A stretch of 45,335 nt of DNA from assembly GCA_017475265.1 (NCBI GenBank), contig JAFVFY010000095.1, positions 1 through 45,335 on the forward strand, given 5' to 3'. The notes under the pieces were generated by a model that had not been told where the DNA came from, ran no database searches, and saw only the letters and a list, made by a program, of their open reading frames with translations. The position numbers and the translations under genes are program-made. How positions within the stretch are numbered: position 1 is the first letter of the stretch; every line of letters starts with the position of its first letter. Source of the DNA: Prevotella sp. GTDB lineage: Bacteria > Bacteroidota > Bacteroidia > Bacteroidales > Bacteroidaceae. Below, piece by piece: positions 25,591-35,000 of the stretch.

Positions 25591-25618
25591 CAAAGATACA
25601 CAATTCCCCTGATACAAA
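25591..25618 (-). promoter_or_regulatory. Candidate promoter of the defence operon
   Basis: Minus strand: TATCTTTG at 25591-25598, a good -7 box. The nearest TTTG is at 25615-25618, only 16 bases away, shorter than the usual 19-21. It would give a leader of about 170 bases before the helicase ATG. Confidence 0.45.
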
Positions 25619-25698
25619 CGAAGAAATGAAAAGGATTTAATACTTTTTGCGATATAGAGAGGGCGAGTAGCAGAAATAGGGCGTTTAGGTGACAGAAG

Positions 25699-25780
25699 TA
25701 TGATACTTAGGTGACAAAAGTATGATACTTAGGTAGCGCAAATATGATACTTAGGTAGCGTAAGTATGATAGTTAGTCGT
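25699..25780. repeat. Four 22-bp iteron-like direct repeats
   Basis: The word TATGATACTTAGGT (last copy TATGATAGTTAG) starts at 25699, 25721, 25743 and 25765, an exact 22-base step. The units differ in the linker (GACAAAAG, AGCGCAAA, AGCGTAAG). A weaker unit precedes them near 25683 (TTTAGGTGACAGAAG). Confidence 0.9.
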
Positions 25781-25847
25781 TACAAACGGCATAGATTGAT
25801 GGAGAGTTACACATTTTCGTTGTGACAAACGAAGTAAAGAAAAAGGA

Positions 25848-26296
25848 TGCAATTTTTCTCACGAAAAGTATTTGAAAACACTATACATTCCTACATTTTT
25901 GTTGTAACTATCTAAAGATAAAAGATTTAGCTTATGTATAGAGCCTACATTTTTAATAAGCTCTATACATTCATTGAGAAAGGACGTAGGTTGATGGCAA
26001 AAATAGCTTATCTAAGTGTCGGATAATCAGTTTGTTTCACTTTGTTTCTCCCGTGGAAACAAACAGTTTCAACGGTAGAAACTAACAGTTTCCACGGAGG
26101 AAACTGAAACTAAGGTCGGTTATTGTTACTGCTTTCCTCCGTTATGTATGTGGATAAAGTCCATTTACTGCCTATGTATAGTGGCACTATAAAATGTATA
26201 GTCTATACATAAACTAACATTCTGTATATATGTAAGTTACAAGAAAAATGTAGGAATGTATAGTGAAATCAAAAAAAGTTCGTGAGAAAAATTGCA
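25848..26296. mobile_element. 449-bp element with 61-bp inverted ends (MITE-like)
   Basis: Left arm 25848-25908 and right arm 26236-26296 are inverted repeats. The outer 18 bases, TGCAATTTTTCTCACGAA, match exactly; a 13-base stretch of equal length has diverged; and the inner 30 bases differ at one position. Inside lie ATGTATAGAG/CTCTATACAT and CCGTGGAAAC/GTTTCCACGG inverted repeats and many GTATAG words. No frame encodes a transposase. Confidence 0.65.
26052..26110. repeat. GTTTC/GAAAC inverted repeat cluster
   Basis: CCGTGGAAAC and GTTTCCACGG flank an inner series of CAGTTTC and AGAAACTAA words, then GGAGGAAACTGAAAC. A perfect 10-bp outer stem can form, with nested 5-bp stems. It lies inside the 449-bp element. 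Confidence 0.6.
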
Positions 26297-26340
26297 GAGG
26301 TGTCCCTGTTAGTGTATTGACATTGCAGCGCGAGACAATG

Positions 26341-26390
26341 AAAAGGACGGAAAAGGATGGAAATGGACGGAAAAGGACGGAAAAGGAGGG
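26341..26390. repeat. 10-bp purine tandem repeat
   Basis: Five units of AAAAGGACGG with one- or two-base variants (AAAAGGATGG, AAATGGACGG, AAAAGGACGG, AAAAGGAGGG) run from 26341 in exact 10-base steps, all purine except one or two positions per unit. About 60-110 bases upstream of the HAD promoter. Confidence 0.85.
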
Positions 26391-26426
26391 AAATGATAGA
26401 AAGCTGAAAAGAAAAAGGTGGAATAA

Positions 26427-26457
26427 TTGGCTGTGTGGGGAAATCTTCGTACCTTTG
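26427..26457 (+). promoter_or_regulatory. Promoter of HAD phosphatase gene
   Basis: TACCTTTG at 26450-26457 with a TTGG element at 26427-26430 about 20 bases upstream. Transcription would start near 26462, ruling out the ATG at 26427 and leaving 26466 or 26475 as starts with almost no leader. Confidence 0.7.
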
Positions 26458-26465
26458 TCGCCAAA

Positions 26466-27179
26466 ATGCCAGTTATGATTTCAACAAAGGATATAAAAGT
26501 GATTGCTTTCGATGCCGATGACACCCTGTGGGACTGTCAGGGGCATTTCGAGCGCGTCATGCAACGACTCTACGATGAACTTGTACCTTGGACCGACCGC
26601 GAGACGTCGGCCTTGGAGCTGTTTGCCACCGAGCGGAAGAACATGCGGTTGCTGGGCTTCGGCGTGAAAGCCTTCACGCTGTCCATCCTGGAGACGGCTA
26701 TGCGCGTAAGCCATAACGAGATGCCTGCCTCCACCATTAGCAATCTGTTACAGGAGTGCTACACGCTGCTGGAGTTTCCCTGCACACCGCTACCCGAGGT
26801 GGAGGAGACGCTGCAGTGGCTGAAGGCCAACACAAGGTACAGGCTCGTGGTGTTCACCAAGGGAGAACTACTTGACCAGCAGCACAAGCTGGAACGTAGC
26901 GGACTGGAGAAATACTTCTGCTATACAGAAATCACCAGCGATAAAAGCGACGCCGAGTTTCGCCAGTTGTGCACGAAACTCGGCGTGAAGCCTAATGAGA
27001 TGCTCATGGTGGGTAACTCGCTGAAGAGCGACATTGCCCCTGCTCTCGCCATTGGCTGCCCTGCCGTCTACATTCCCTTCCACGTCACCTGGCAGCTGGA
27101 GCATGCCGAGGAGATAAAGCATCCGCAGATGGTGCAGATAGAAAGATTCGGGCAGCTGAAAAATGTCTTAGTTGATTAA
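26466..27179 (+). CDS. HAD-superfamily phosphatase
   Basis: Start set at ATG 26466 (26475 also possible) from the promoter position; about 237 residues. HAD motifs: I IAFDADDTLWD (nucleophile Asp and acid Asp), II LVVFTKG, III Lys around ITSDKSDAEF, IV MLMVGNSLKSDIAPALAIG. An alpha-helical cap lies between I and II (MRLLGFGVKAFTLSILETAM). Resembles the pyrophosphatase/phosphoglycolate-type C1-cap HADs; substrate unknown. Its 3' end overlaps the convergent GH43 gene by 12 bases. Confidence 0.9.
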   Translation: MPVMISTKDIKVIAFDADDTLWDCQGHFERVMQRLYDELVPWTDRETSALELFATERKNMRLLGFGVKAFTLSILETAMRVSHNEMPASTISNLLQECYTLLEFPCTPLPEVEETLQWLKANTRYRLVVFTKGELLDQQHKLERSGLEKYFCYTEITSDKSDAEFRQLCTKLGVKPNEMLMVGNSLKSDIAPALAIGCPAVYIPFHVTWQLEHAEEIKHPQMVQIERFGQLKNVLVD

Positions 27180-29219
27180 GAACACCTTTGTCTTGCCATT
27201 GTATGTAGCCTTAACGGTGGCTCGGTATTCCTTTCCGGTTTCGATAACGGAAGTCACGCCGGGGTTGGTGGCCTTGACCTCTATCTTGGCATTGGCCTTT
27301 CTGGGGGCGTAGCACTGGTAGGTGGTAGCGTCCATATATCCGTTCTGATTGGTAAAGCGGACGGGGGTGTCGGGGATATTAATCTTTTGGCCGTCTACGG
27401 TAATAGTAATCTGCGGCACCTCGGGCACCTTCACGTCCCCTCCTGACCAGTTGAAGCCAATGCCATGAAGGTCGAAGAGTCCCTGCGGACGCTGGGGCTG
27501 CTGCGGACGGCGTCCCCAAGGTCCTTGTGGCTGTTCGGGCTGCTTTACTTCAGGCCCGTCAGCAATGAGATAGATGGCATGTTTGCCAGTAAGTCCTTCA
27601 ACGGCAGGAACTTTAGCCCTAAAGACAGTAGCCTTCCTTTCATCGCTTTCAGGAACAGAGATGGTAGCTATTTCCTCACCCTTCCACGGGTCATCCAGAC
27701 GAATGTGAATCTTGAAAGCACCATGTCGGCCATGTGTCAGGTTGAGGAAGATTTCGGTGCCGTCACCTTTCTTGGTTCCCTGGAATGGCATAACACCCTT
27801 TGAAGTTTCAGAGAGGCCGCCGAAGCCGAAATACTTGAAGCCGATGATGCCGCCATTCTGAATACCGGCAAGGTCCATCGAGTTATTCCACACGTCGTGG
27901 TTGTCCTGCATGTACTGGTTGGCATTGGGACCATACATGTAGCAAGCGATGCCAGCGGAGTAGTAGGCGTAGGGCGGCAGACCGTAAATCTGAAAGCCCT
28001 CACTGGTCACCTCAGCACCCGTGTACTCATTGCCGTCAGAAGCTTTTGCCGTCCACTCATTATTGGGTAGGAAGGGGTCGTAGCCTGTGATGCGCACCTG
28101 TCCGCCTTTGGCCACAGGCTTCTTGTCCCACTCAATCTTCACAGGGGCCACCATAGCCTGACGGGCATTGCCGAAACCACGCGGCGGACGGTGGTAGAAG
28201 ACGTACCACTGACCGTTGATTTCCTGGATGGAGCCGTGGGTGTTGTGGGCGGCGTTGGTCTCTATCAGTTTCGAGCCGTCTGCATTGAGAACAATGCCAC
28301 GGGAGTCAACCAGTACCCCACCCGACCGCCAAGGGCCGAGGGGCGAGTCACCGTAGGCATAGCGCAGAGCGGAGTTCGTATTGCCCAGGCCGTATTCCTT
28401 GCCAGAGTAACCCGAGAACACCATCACGTACTTGTTGCCCACCTGACGGATAGACGAGGCCTCGAAGAAATTGAAGTCCAACGGATTCTGACCCTTGTAG
28501 AGCGCCTTATACTCACTACCCTCCTTGTCGAGCAGACGACCGTCGGCACTACTGGCAGGGATGAAGGGATCTATCAGCTCCGTACCGGGGCGTTTACTGT
28601 ACATCGTGTTCTGGTCTAGCTCACAGGCGGTGCTGTGCTGGAAGCCATAGAACACGTAGGCACGATAACCCTTGTCATAGTCGGGGTCTTTCTTGTCGGT
28701 GATGTTCTCGATGAACACCGAGGGGTCGAAGTCGATGAGCGAACCTTCCACGCAGCGGGTGCCATCGGACGTAAGATTCACGGGTGTGAAAGGACCATTG
28801 GGACGGTCGCCCTTGCAGACCATAGCGATACGGCCAAAGCCACGGCTATGGGGATAGAGCCAGTAGGTTTTCTTACCCGTCTGGCGGTCGGTGGTGCAGA
28901 CTAGGTCGGGGGCATACATCGTGTCCCACTGACCATTGACGTACCACGAGAAGATGGGACCTTCGTCACGCCACTGTGACAAATCCTCAACGGGAGCCGA
29001 CCACATACGGATGTCTGGGCCGCAGTATGCCGTGTAGGTCACGTCATGTGAACCGATGATGTAGGCACGCAGCTTGCCGGGGTTGTCGGGGTCTTCAAAC
29101 ACGCGGGGCTCGCCATCGGGCACATGCTCCCACAGGGGCAAATAGGGGTTCTGCGCCACTGCGTGGCTAACGAATAATGAACAAATAATAAAGGATAATC
29201 CTCGGAATAGTTTATTCAT
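27168..29219 (-). CDS. GH43-type glycoside hydrolase with C-terminal carbohydrate-binding region
   Basis: 683 residues with signal peptide (MNKLFRGLSFIICSLFVSHAVAQ). The five-bladed GH43 propeller is at residues ~25-390: base Asp in PRVFEDPDNPG, Asp in MYAPDLV, and acid Glu in FNFFEASSIRQVGN. Then come a CBM6-like domain (about 410-620; AGIACYMYG, DLAGIQNGGIIGFKYFGFGG) and a short Ig-like tail. The CBM holds a Gln/Pro-rich insert (QPQGPWGRRPQQPQRPQG). Probably acts on arabinose- or xylose-containing polysaccharide in the periplasm or outside. Starts 40 bases after hisF across a TTATTG repeat; no own promoter seen. Confidence 0.85.
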   Translation of the reverse strand: MNKLFRGLSFIICSLFVSHAVAQNPYLPLWEHVPDGEPRVFEDPDNPGKLRAYIIGSHDVTYTAYCGPDIRMWSAPVEDLSQWRDEGPIFSWYVNGQWDTMYAPDLVCTTDRQTGKKTYWLYPHSRGFGRIAMVCKGDRPNGPFTPVNLTSDGTRCVEGSLIDFDPSVFIENITDKKDPDYDKGYRAYVFYGFQHSTACELDQNTMYSKRPGTELIDPFIPASSADGRLLDKEGSEYKALYKGQNPLDFNFFEASSIRQVGNKYVMVFSGYSGKEYGLGNTNSALRYAYGDSPLGPWRSGGVLVDSRGIVLNADGSKLIETNAAHNTHGSIQEINGQWYVFYHRPPRGFGNARQAMVAPVKIEWDKKPVAKGGQVRITGYDPFLPNNEWTAKASDGNEYTGAEVTSEGFQIYGLPPYAYYSAGIACYMYGPNANQYMQDNHDVWNNSMDLAGIQNGGIIGFKYFGFGGLSETSKGVMPFQGTKKGDGTEIFLNLTHGRHGAFKIHIRLDDPWKGEEIATISVPESDERKATVFRAKVPAVEGLTGKHAIYLIADGPEVKQPEQPQGPWGRRPQQPQRPQGLFDLHGIGFNWSGGDVKVPEVPQITITVDGQKINIPDTPVRFTNQNGYMDATTYQCYAPRKANAKIEVKATNPGVTSVIETGKEYRATVKATYNGKTKVFLIN

Positions 29220-29221
29220 AG

Positions 29222-29258
29222 ATTATTGTTTATTGGTTATTGGTTATTGTTTATTGGA
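29222..29258. repeat. TTATTGTTTATTGG repeat between hisF and GH43
   Basis: Words TTATTG and TTTATTGG alternate five times. The same words recur at 39968-39996 between carB and the AraC-type sensor. Confidence 0.75.
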
Positions 29259-29259
29259 G

Positions 29260-30090
29260 TTATAGTCTGACGTTAATGCCCTCACTGTGTAGGTACTGCT
29301 TCAGTTCGGGTATGGGAATCTCGCCGAAGTGGAACACACTGGCAGCCAAAGCCGCGTCGGCATGCCCCAGGGTGAAGGCATCGCGGAAATGCTCCTTGGC
29401 ACCTGCGCCGCCACTGGCGATGATAGGTATGCTAAGGTCGGCAGCCAGACGGGCAAGGGCCTCGTTGGCATAGCCTTGCTTCACGCCGTCATGGTTCATC
29501 GACGTGAAGAGTATCTCGCCCGCTCCACGCTCCTGTGCTTCGTGTGCCCATTCAAAGAGTCCACGCTCTGTGCGCTCGCGGCCACCCTTGAGATAACAAA
29601 ACCATTCTGATTTACGATTTACGAATTTTCGATTTTCGATTTCTTTTCGATTTTCGATTTCTTCGTCCAGGCGAGCGTCGATAGCCACGACACATACCTG
29701 CGAACCGAAACGGCGGGCTACCTCTTCAATCAGCTCCGGGTGGCGGATGGCAGCGCTGTTGATACTCACCTTGTCGGCTCCGGCATAGAGCATGCGCTCC
29801 ACGTCGGCCAGCTCGTTGATGCCACCGCCCACGGTGAACGGGATGTTGATTTCTGCCGCCACGCGCGTCACCATGTCTGTGAACGTCTTGCGCCCTTCAA
29901 AAGAGGCAGTGATGTCAAGGAACACCAGCTCGTCAGCCCCCTGAAGGCTGTATGCCTTGCCCAGCTCCACGGGGTCGCCAGCACTACGCAGACTGACGAA
30001 GTTCACACCCTTCACCGTCTCGCCGTCCTTTACGTCGAGGCAGGGGATGATGCGCTTGGCCAGTGTACCCGTTGTCTTATCGTATTCCAT
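29260..30090 (-). CDS. hisF: Imidazole glycerol phosphate synthase cyclase subunit HisF, with repeat insertion
   Basis: Cyclase half of IGP synthase in histidine biosynthesis; works with HisH. Beta/alpha barrel with [20 protein letters not shown] (catalytic Asp 19), [38 protein letters not shown] (catalytic Asp 138), [14 protein letters not shown] and PIIASGGAG. 276 residues against ~250 usual. About 17 extra residues follow IDAR (~141-162: [13 protein letters not shown]), encoded by TTTTCGATTTC-type repeats. The N-terminus also has about 8 more residues than usual, from ATG 30090. Stands alone, without other his genes. Confidence 0.95.
   Translation of the reverse strand: MEYDKTTGTLAKRIIPCLDVKDGETVKGVNFVSLRSAGDPVELGKAYSLQGADELVFLDITASFEGRKTFTDMVTRVAAEINIPFTVGGGINELADVERMLYAGADKVSINSAAIRHPELIEEVARRFGSQVCVVAIDARLDEEIENRKEIENRKFVNRKSEWFCYLKGGRERTERGLFEWAHEAQERGAGEILFTSMNHDGVKQGYANEALARLAADLSIPIIASGGAGAKEHFRDAFTLGHADAALAASVFHFGEIPIPELKQYLHSEGINVRL
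29605..29670. repeat. TTTTCGATTTC-type repeat inside hisF
   Basis: Words TTTACGA, TTTACGAA, TTTTCGA, TTTTCGATTTC and TTTTCGATTTTCGATTTC follow each other. The block sits in the hisF frame right after the codons for the catalytic IDAR strand. Confidence 0.85.
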
Positions 30091-30463
30091 ATACTTCTTA
30101 TTGATACCTTGATTTCAGAGGGCAAAGATAAACATAATTTACCGATAAAGCGATATTTTCCTAACAGTTTTACAATACTTTAGGATTTCAGCACAGGCAA
30201 GGAGCTCCGTCATGCTTTAAACCCACCACCATTTAGGTCACTTAGTAGGTGAAGCGATGTTCCAAAACCTATCAAAAATTGACATAAAACAAGTATTTAA
30301 TAACAAAACGACACTTTTTAGCACTTTATTATGATAAAATGTTTGGTAATTCAAATTTTTGCTTTACCTTTGCAAGCGAAAAGAAAAAGGTACTCCCCTA
30401 TTCTTTTTGCAACCAGATACTTTACACATCTTTATATTATTAAACCCTTAAAACAAAAAAATT
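30091..30463. other. Divergent spacer hisF / gdhA
   Basis: Contains a -7-like TATCTTTG on the minus strand (30123-30130) for hisF, with no good -33 partner, and a full consensus promoter for gdhA at 30342-30372. The middle (30180-30300) shows no gene or repeat. Confidence 0.5.
30342..30372 (+). promoter_or_regulatory. gdhA promoter
   Basis: TTTG at 30342-30345 and TACCTTTG at 30365-30372, spaced by 19 bases. It gives a leader of about 85 bases. Confidence 0.8.
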
Positions 30464-31801
30464 ATGAATGCAGCACAAGTAGTAGAGCAGCTGAAACAGC
30501 GCTTTCCTAACGAGCCGGAGTACATCCAGGCCGTGAGTCAGGTTCTCCCCACCATCGAGGAAGAGTACAACAAGCATCCCGAGTTCGAGAAGGCTAACCT
30601 TATCGAGCGTCTTTGCATCCCCGACAGGGTACTGGAGTTCCGTGTGACATGGACAGACGACCAGGGCAAGGTACAGACCAACATGGGTTACCGTATCCAG
30701 CACAACAACGCCATTGGCCCGTACAAAGGCGGACTGCGCTACCACAAGAGTGTTAACCTGGGCATCCTGAAGTTCCTCGCTTTCGAGCAGACCTTCAAGA
30801 ACTCGCTGACCACCCTGCCTATGGGCGGTGCCAAGGGCGGTTCCGACTTCTCGCCCCGTGGCAAGAGCGACGCCGAGGTGATGCGTTTCTGCCAGGCATT
30901 CATGAACGAGCTCTACCGCGTGATTGGTCCCGATGAGGACGTTCCCGCAGGCGACATCGGCGTTGGCGGACGTGAGGTAGGCTATCTCTTCGGACAGTAC
31001 AAGAAGCTCACCCACCAGTTCCAGGGCGTGCTCACCGGTAAGGGAATCCCCTTCGGCGGCTCACTCATCCGTCCCGAGGCTACCGGTTACGGTACTGTAT
31101 ACTTCCTCTGCTCGATGCTCGCTACCCGTGGCATAGAGCTGAAGGGCAAGAAGGTGCTCATCTCTGGTGCCGGTAACGTGGCACAGTATGCCGCTGAGAA
31201 GTGCATCCAGCTGGGAGCCATTCCTATGACCATGTCAGACTCCGACGGTTACATCTATGACCCGGACGGCATCGACCGTGCAAAGCTCGACTACATCATG
31301 GAGCTGAAGAACGTGGAGCGTGGACGTATCAAGGAGTATGTCGAGGAATATCCCACAGCCGTCTATCACGAGGGCAAGCGCCCCTGGTATGAGAAGGCCG
31401 ACATCGCCCTGCCTTGCGCCACCCAGAACGAGATTAACGCTGACGAGGCACAGGCTCTGGTCGACAACGGCATCATCGCCGTGGCCGAGGGTGCCAACAT
31501 GCCCACCCTGCCTGAGGCTATCAAGATCTTCCAGGACGCTAAGCTGCTCTACTCACCGGGCAAGGCATCGAACGCAGGCGGCGTGAGCGTATCAGGTCTC
31601 GAGATGTCGCAGAACTCCGAGCGCCTCTCCTGGACAGCCAAGGAGGTCGACGACTACCTGAAGCGCATCATGAACGACATTCACGAGAACTGCGTGAAAT
31701 ACGGCACGCAGCCCGACGGCTACATCAACTACGTGAAGGGCGCCAATGTCGCCGGCTTCATGAAGGTTGCCAAGGCCATGATGGCACAGGGCATTGTGTA
31801 A
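30464..31801 (+). CDS. gdhA: Glutamate dehydrogenase
   Basis: Hexameric family GDH (about 445 residues), reductive amination of 2-oxoglutarate with NAD(P)H; central to ammonia assimilation in the cytosol. Shows MGYRIQHNNAIGPYKGGLRY, the catalytic region PMGGAKGGSDFSPRGKSDAE, PAGDIGVGGREVGYLFGQY, the nucleotide fold KVLISGAGNVAQYAAEK, and AEGANMPT. Start ATG 30464 after an A-rich leader. Its last codons (ATT GTG TAA) are the first part of a 44-bp tandem repeat that runs on beyond the stop. Confidence 0.97.
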   Translation: MNAAQVVEQLKQRFPNEPEYIQAVSQVLPTIEEEYNKHPEFEKANLIERLCIPDRVLEFRVTWTDDQGKVQTNMGYRIQHNNAIGPYKGGLRYHKSVNLGILKFLAFEQTFKNSLTTLPMGGAKGGSDFSPRGKSDAEVMRFCQAFMNELYRVIGPDEDVPAGDIGVGGREVGYLFGQYKKLTHQFQGVLTGKGIPFGGSLIRPEATGYGTVYFLCSMLATRGIELKGKKVLISGAGNVAQYAAEKCIQLGAIPMTMSDSDGYIYDPDGIDRAKLDYIMELKNVERGRIKEYVEEYPTAVYHEGKRPWYEKADIALPCATQNEINADEAQALVDNGIIAVAEGANMPTLPEAIKIFQDAKLLYSPGKASNAGGVSVSGLEMSQNSERLSWTAKEVDDYLKRIMNDIHENCVKYGTQPDGYINYVKGANVAGFMKVAKAMMAQGIV

Positions 31802-31924
31802 GCTCGGCGAAGCCAAGGTTTACACAATGATGGCACATTGTGTAAGCTCGGCGAAGCCAAGGTCTACGCAATGATGGCACATTGTGTAAGCTCGGCGAAG
31901 CCAAGGTCTACGCAATGATGACCG
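31793..31924. repeat. 44-bp tandem repeat over the gdhA stop codon
   Basis: Three units of 44 bases (31793-31836, 31837-31880, 31881-31924), each starting ATTGTGTAAGCTCGGCGAAG and containing AATGATGGCAC near the end. Units 2 and 3 are almost identical. The first unit begins inside the gdhA coding end; the unit resembles the gene's own 3' end (GCCATGATGGCACAGGG). Confidence 0.9.
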
Positions 31925-31971
31925 CAGGGAATCGTGTAAGCAAAAACACAAACACGATTACATAATTTACA

Positions 31972-32009
31972 AGAAGACCGTCCCCTGTAATTCAGTGGGA
32001 CGGTCTTCT
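31972..32009. terminator. Bidirectional terminator between gdhA and the CotH gene
   Basis: AGAAGACCGTCCC (31972-31984) pairs perfectly with 31997-32009 over a 12-base loop. It lies 2 bases from the stop of the convergent CotH gene. No long T tract on either side. Confidence 0.7.
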
Positions 32010-32010
32010 A

Positions 32011-35000
32011 TTAATCTACCACAAACTTGCACGTGGTCTTGTTGCCATTGCTGTCGCTGACGACGGCCACATAGACACCACGACGCAGCTGGCTGACACC
32101 CACGTCAGCATGTCCACCGTAGACACGCGACGTGACGGCCAGCACTTTCTGTCCCGAGAGGTTCGTCACACCTACCCGCACGTCACCGTCGTAGATGCTT
32201 TCCACCTTCAGACGGCCATTGACATAACGCACGCTAAGACCATCGGTGATGGCCATGTCGCTGATTTCCGTCCAATGGAGCTGTTCCACGACGCTGACAT
32301 AGCTCGACGTGATGTTGGCCTTGCCGATGGTGGGGATGTTCATTGTATAGACGTCGGCAGCACCGTCAGGATAACGACCTGCGGTCTCATCATCCTTCAT
32401 GGGACCGTAGGTGAAGTGGTCTGTCCATGACCCGTCGGCAGCGGTGAGCATCAGCTCGTCACCTTCGGCATCGAGCTTGAACGATGCATGAAGCTGTGTC
32501 AGGGGCTCACGCTGGTCGCACCAGATGATGAGGTAGTCGTGCGGGAGGATGACGGTGCCCTGCTCCGTCTCCATACCGTAGGGGGTGTAGCCCCATAAGT
32601 CTTCGGACGTGAAGAGGGGCGGTTCTATCTGGTACTTCCTGGGCTTGTCGGGATTATCGGAGAGATACATGCCCGCCACGTCGATGGGCTGGTCGGTGGT
32701 GTTATAAAGCTCCACCCAGTCGTTGTGCTTGAAGTACTCATTGACATAGATGGCGTTGGCAGCGCTCACCTCGTTGATGCGCACGGGAACGATATTGCCG
32801 ACGGCGCGCTCTTCGTCGGTCATTGGCCTGAACGTAGCCACAAGCGACAGCTTCGCGTCATCGGGCATGTTGATGACGGGGTCGGAGGACACGAATTCCT
32901 CTTCATCAGCATCGCTAATGGTGGTCTGTAGCAAAGCAGCCCAATAGAGGTCGCTGGAGGTATAGCTCGTGTTGTGAACCTCCACGGCCACTACGTTGTT
33001 GCCTTTATGAAACAGCGAGGCGGACAGCTCAATGTCACCCTCAAAGGGTGTGTCACCGGCGTATGTCTGTGAGAATGTGTCGTAATCCACGTTGCCATTG
33101 GGCATGTTCACGCGACCGGCTTCCTGACCGTTGACATAGACCACAAAACCGTCATCCACCTGATAACTCATGACGAAGCTGTCGTTAGCGGCAGGTGCCT
33201 TGCTAAGGGTCACGCGCTGGCGGAAGTAGGTAGTGGGATGCTTCTGCTGGCTGTCATCACCATAGCTGACGGTGGTGGCGACACCCTTCATGGAGAAGCC
33301 CAGCGGTGCCATCCCTACGCTCCAATTGCTGTCATCGAAGTTGGTGGCCTGCCAGTCGCTAGGAGCCTCACCGTCGTCATAATAGTGCCATTGGGATGAG
33401 TACTCTGAGAGTGTGGTGAGCGATGCCCCACCCTTCTTCCATCCCGTAAAGATATAGCCAGCGGGAGCCTTCGCCTCCAGCGTCACGGGAGCGAAGAGGT
33501 AGCCTTTGAACGAGGAATAGGGAACGGTCAAACCGTTCATCATAAGCGTGGCACCATCGGTGTCGGCACTGAGCTGGACGTTTTGTTTCGTGAGCCCGTC
33601 GATCTGAGCTGGCTTATACGCCCGTAGCTGGTTCATGGCCTCGTCCAAACGAGAACTCAGCCTGTTCTTTATCTCGCTGGCAGAACCGTCGGGGCTACGG
33701 TTTTCAAGCTGTAGCATGGGGCGCATGGCATCGGCCAGCTCGTTGACTATCGACGTGACACGCTGCCGCTCAAAGACGCTGCCGCCCATGAGGCAGAAGG
33801 TGTCGAGGAACTTCTTGCGATACTCATCGTTGTTGAGAAGATTGCGGAAGAGCTTCACCAAAGGGGTGTTAGCAAATTCCTTGTTGGTCTCGAGCGTGGA
33901 GATGCTCGTCATGGCGCAATAATAGTTGAACACCTGGTCGAGGTCGAAGAGGACAAAGCGGAACCGACCGTCCTTCTTGCTGCGATAGCCCTTGACGTTG
34001 TTGTTTGGCCAGTCGCTGTTGCCCAAGTAAAGCTCTGCGGCCATGTAGTTGGTGAACTCATCGATGTCCAACAGCGCCTTCACCTTGTCGTAGACACCTT
34101 CGGCGTTAATGCGCTCGCTCAGCTTTACAAGATAATTATAGACCTCGGCGGTGCCATTCTTGAACTCATCGTTCTCGAAGGCGTCTATCTCCTCGTCGTC
34201 ATATCCCCAGTTGGCATATACGAACTTGTCGTTGTTGGGTTCACGCAGGTTCAGCATGCCTTTGAATTTCCCGTTGACGTATTCCGCCACCTGTACGGTG
34301 CTCTGCACGTCGAGGTCGATGCCGGAGCGTTGCACGATAGTAGTCAGCGCAGGATCCTTGAAACGGCTCCAGGAGTCGTTGCCACCGTTGCGCACGAGAA
34401 GTGCCTTGTTACGGATGTAGGGTTTCTGGGGGAAAAAGGGATAGTCCAGATGGTTAAGCCCATCGAACACCTTACTGCTTTTCAGCTTGAAGGAGCGGGG
34501 AGCGTCCTTGCGCGACCAGCCACCGGAGACGCTGATGTTCACGTCCTGATTGAACAGCATCTTGCCATCGGGGCTGATGTAGCTGAAGTTCACAGGGCGG
34601 TCCCATGGCTGGTTCCAGTTCACCGCATCATCGCGACCGTTGCCAGGAATGCCGTTCTGGCCTTTAACGTCAATGCCCCACATCGGGTCATTGAAGAAAC
34701 GGTCGTCGCCGACAATGGAGACGACGGGGACGGTGTAGTTCTTGTCGTGCTTGATATAGCTGCGCGTCACAGGAGCGCTCGGCAGATAGCCGTCCTTAAA
34801 AAGACGGAACACATAGCTCGAGGTACTCCTTACGGTGAACTTGCCCGTGGTGCTTCTTTTAGCCGTACCATCTCCCTCCACCGTACTCATGGGCAGACTG
34901 CCATCGGTGGTGTACATCAGTATGGCACCATCGGGAATATCTACATTGACGTTGAAAAGCTTGTCAAACAAACAACTGCCTACACTCACTGTGGGTGGGT

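Larger units (their letters stand above)
25413..26465. other. Long noncoding region upstream of the defence operon
   Basis: About 1 kb with no supported gene, strongly AT-rich in its middle. In order it holds the operon leader, a promoter-like box at 25591-25598, four 22-bp direct repeats (25699-25780), a 449-bp element with inverted ends (25848-26296), a 10-bp purine repeat (26341-26390) and the promoter of the HAD gene (26427-26457). A 62-codon minus-strand frame at 25415-25603 has no family or ribosome site and is not called. Confidence 0.6.

Noticed and set aside
25415-25603. 62-codon minus-strand frame in the leader of the helicase gene
   Set aside because: Begins upstream of the predicted transcript start and shows no family; read as leader sequence.
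25699-25780. CRISPR array
   Set aside because: Units are 22 bp back to back with no unique spacers of 30 bp or so, and no cas genes are present.
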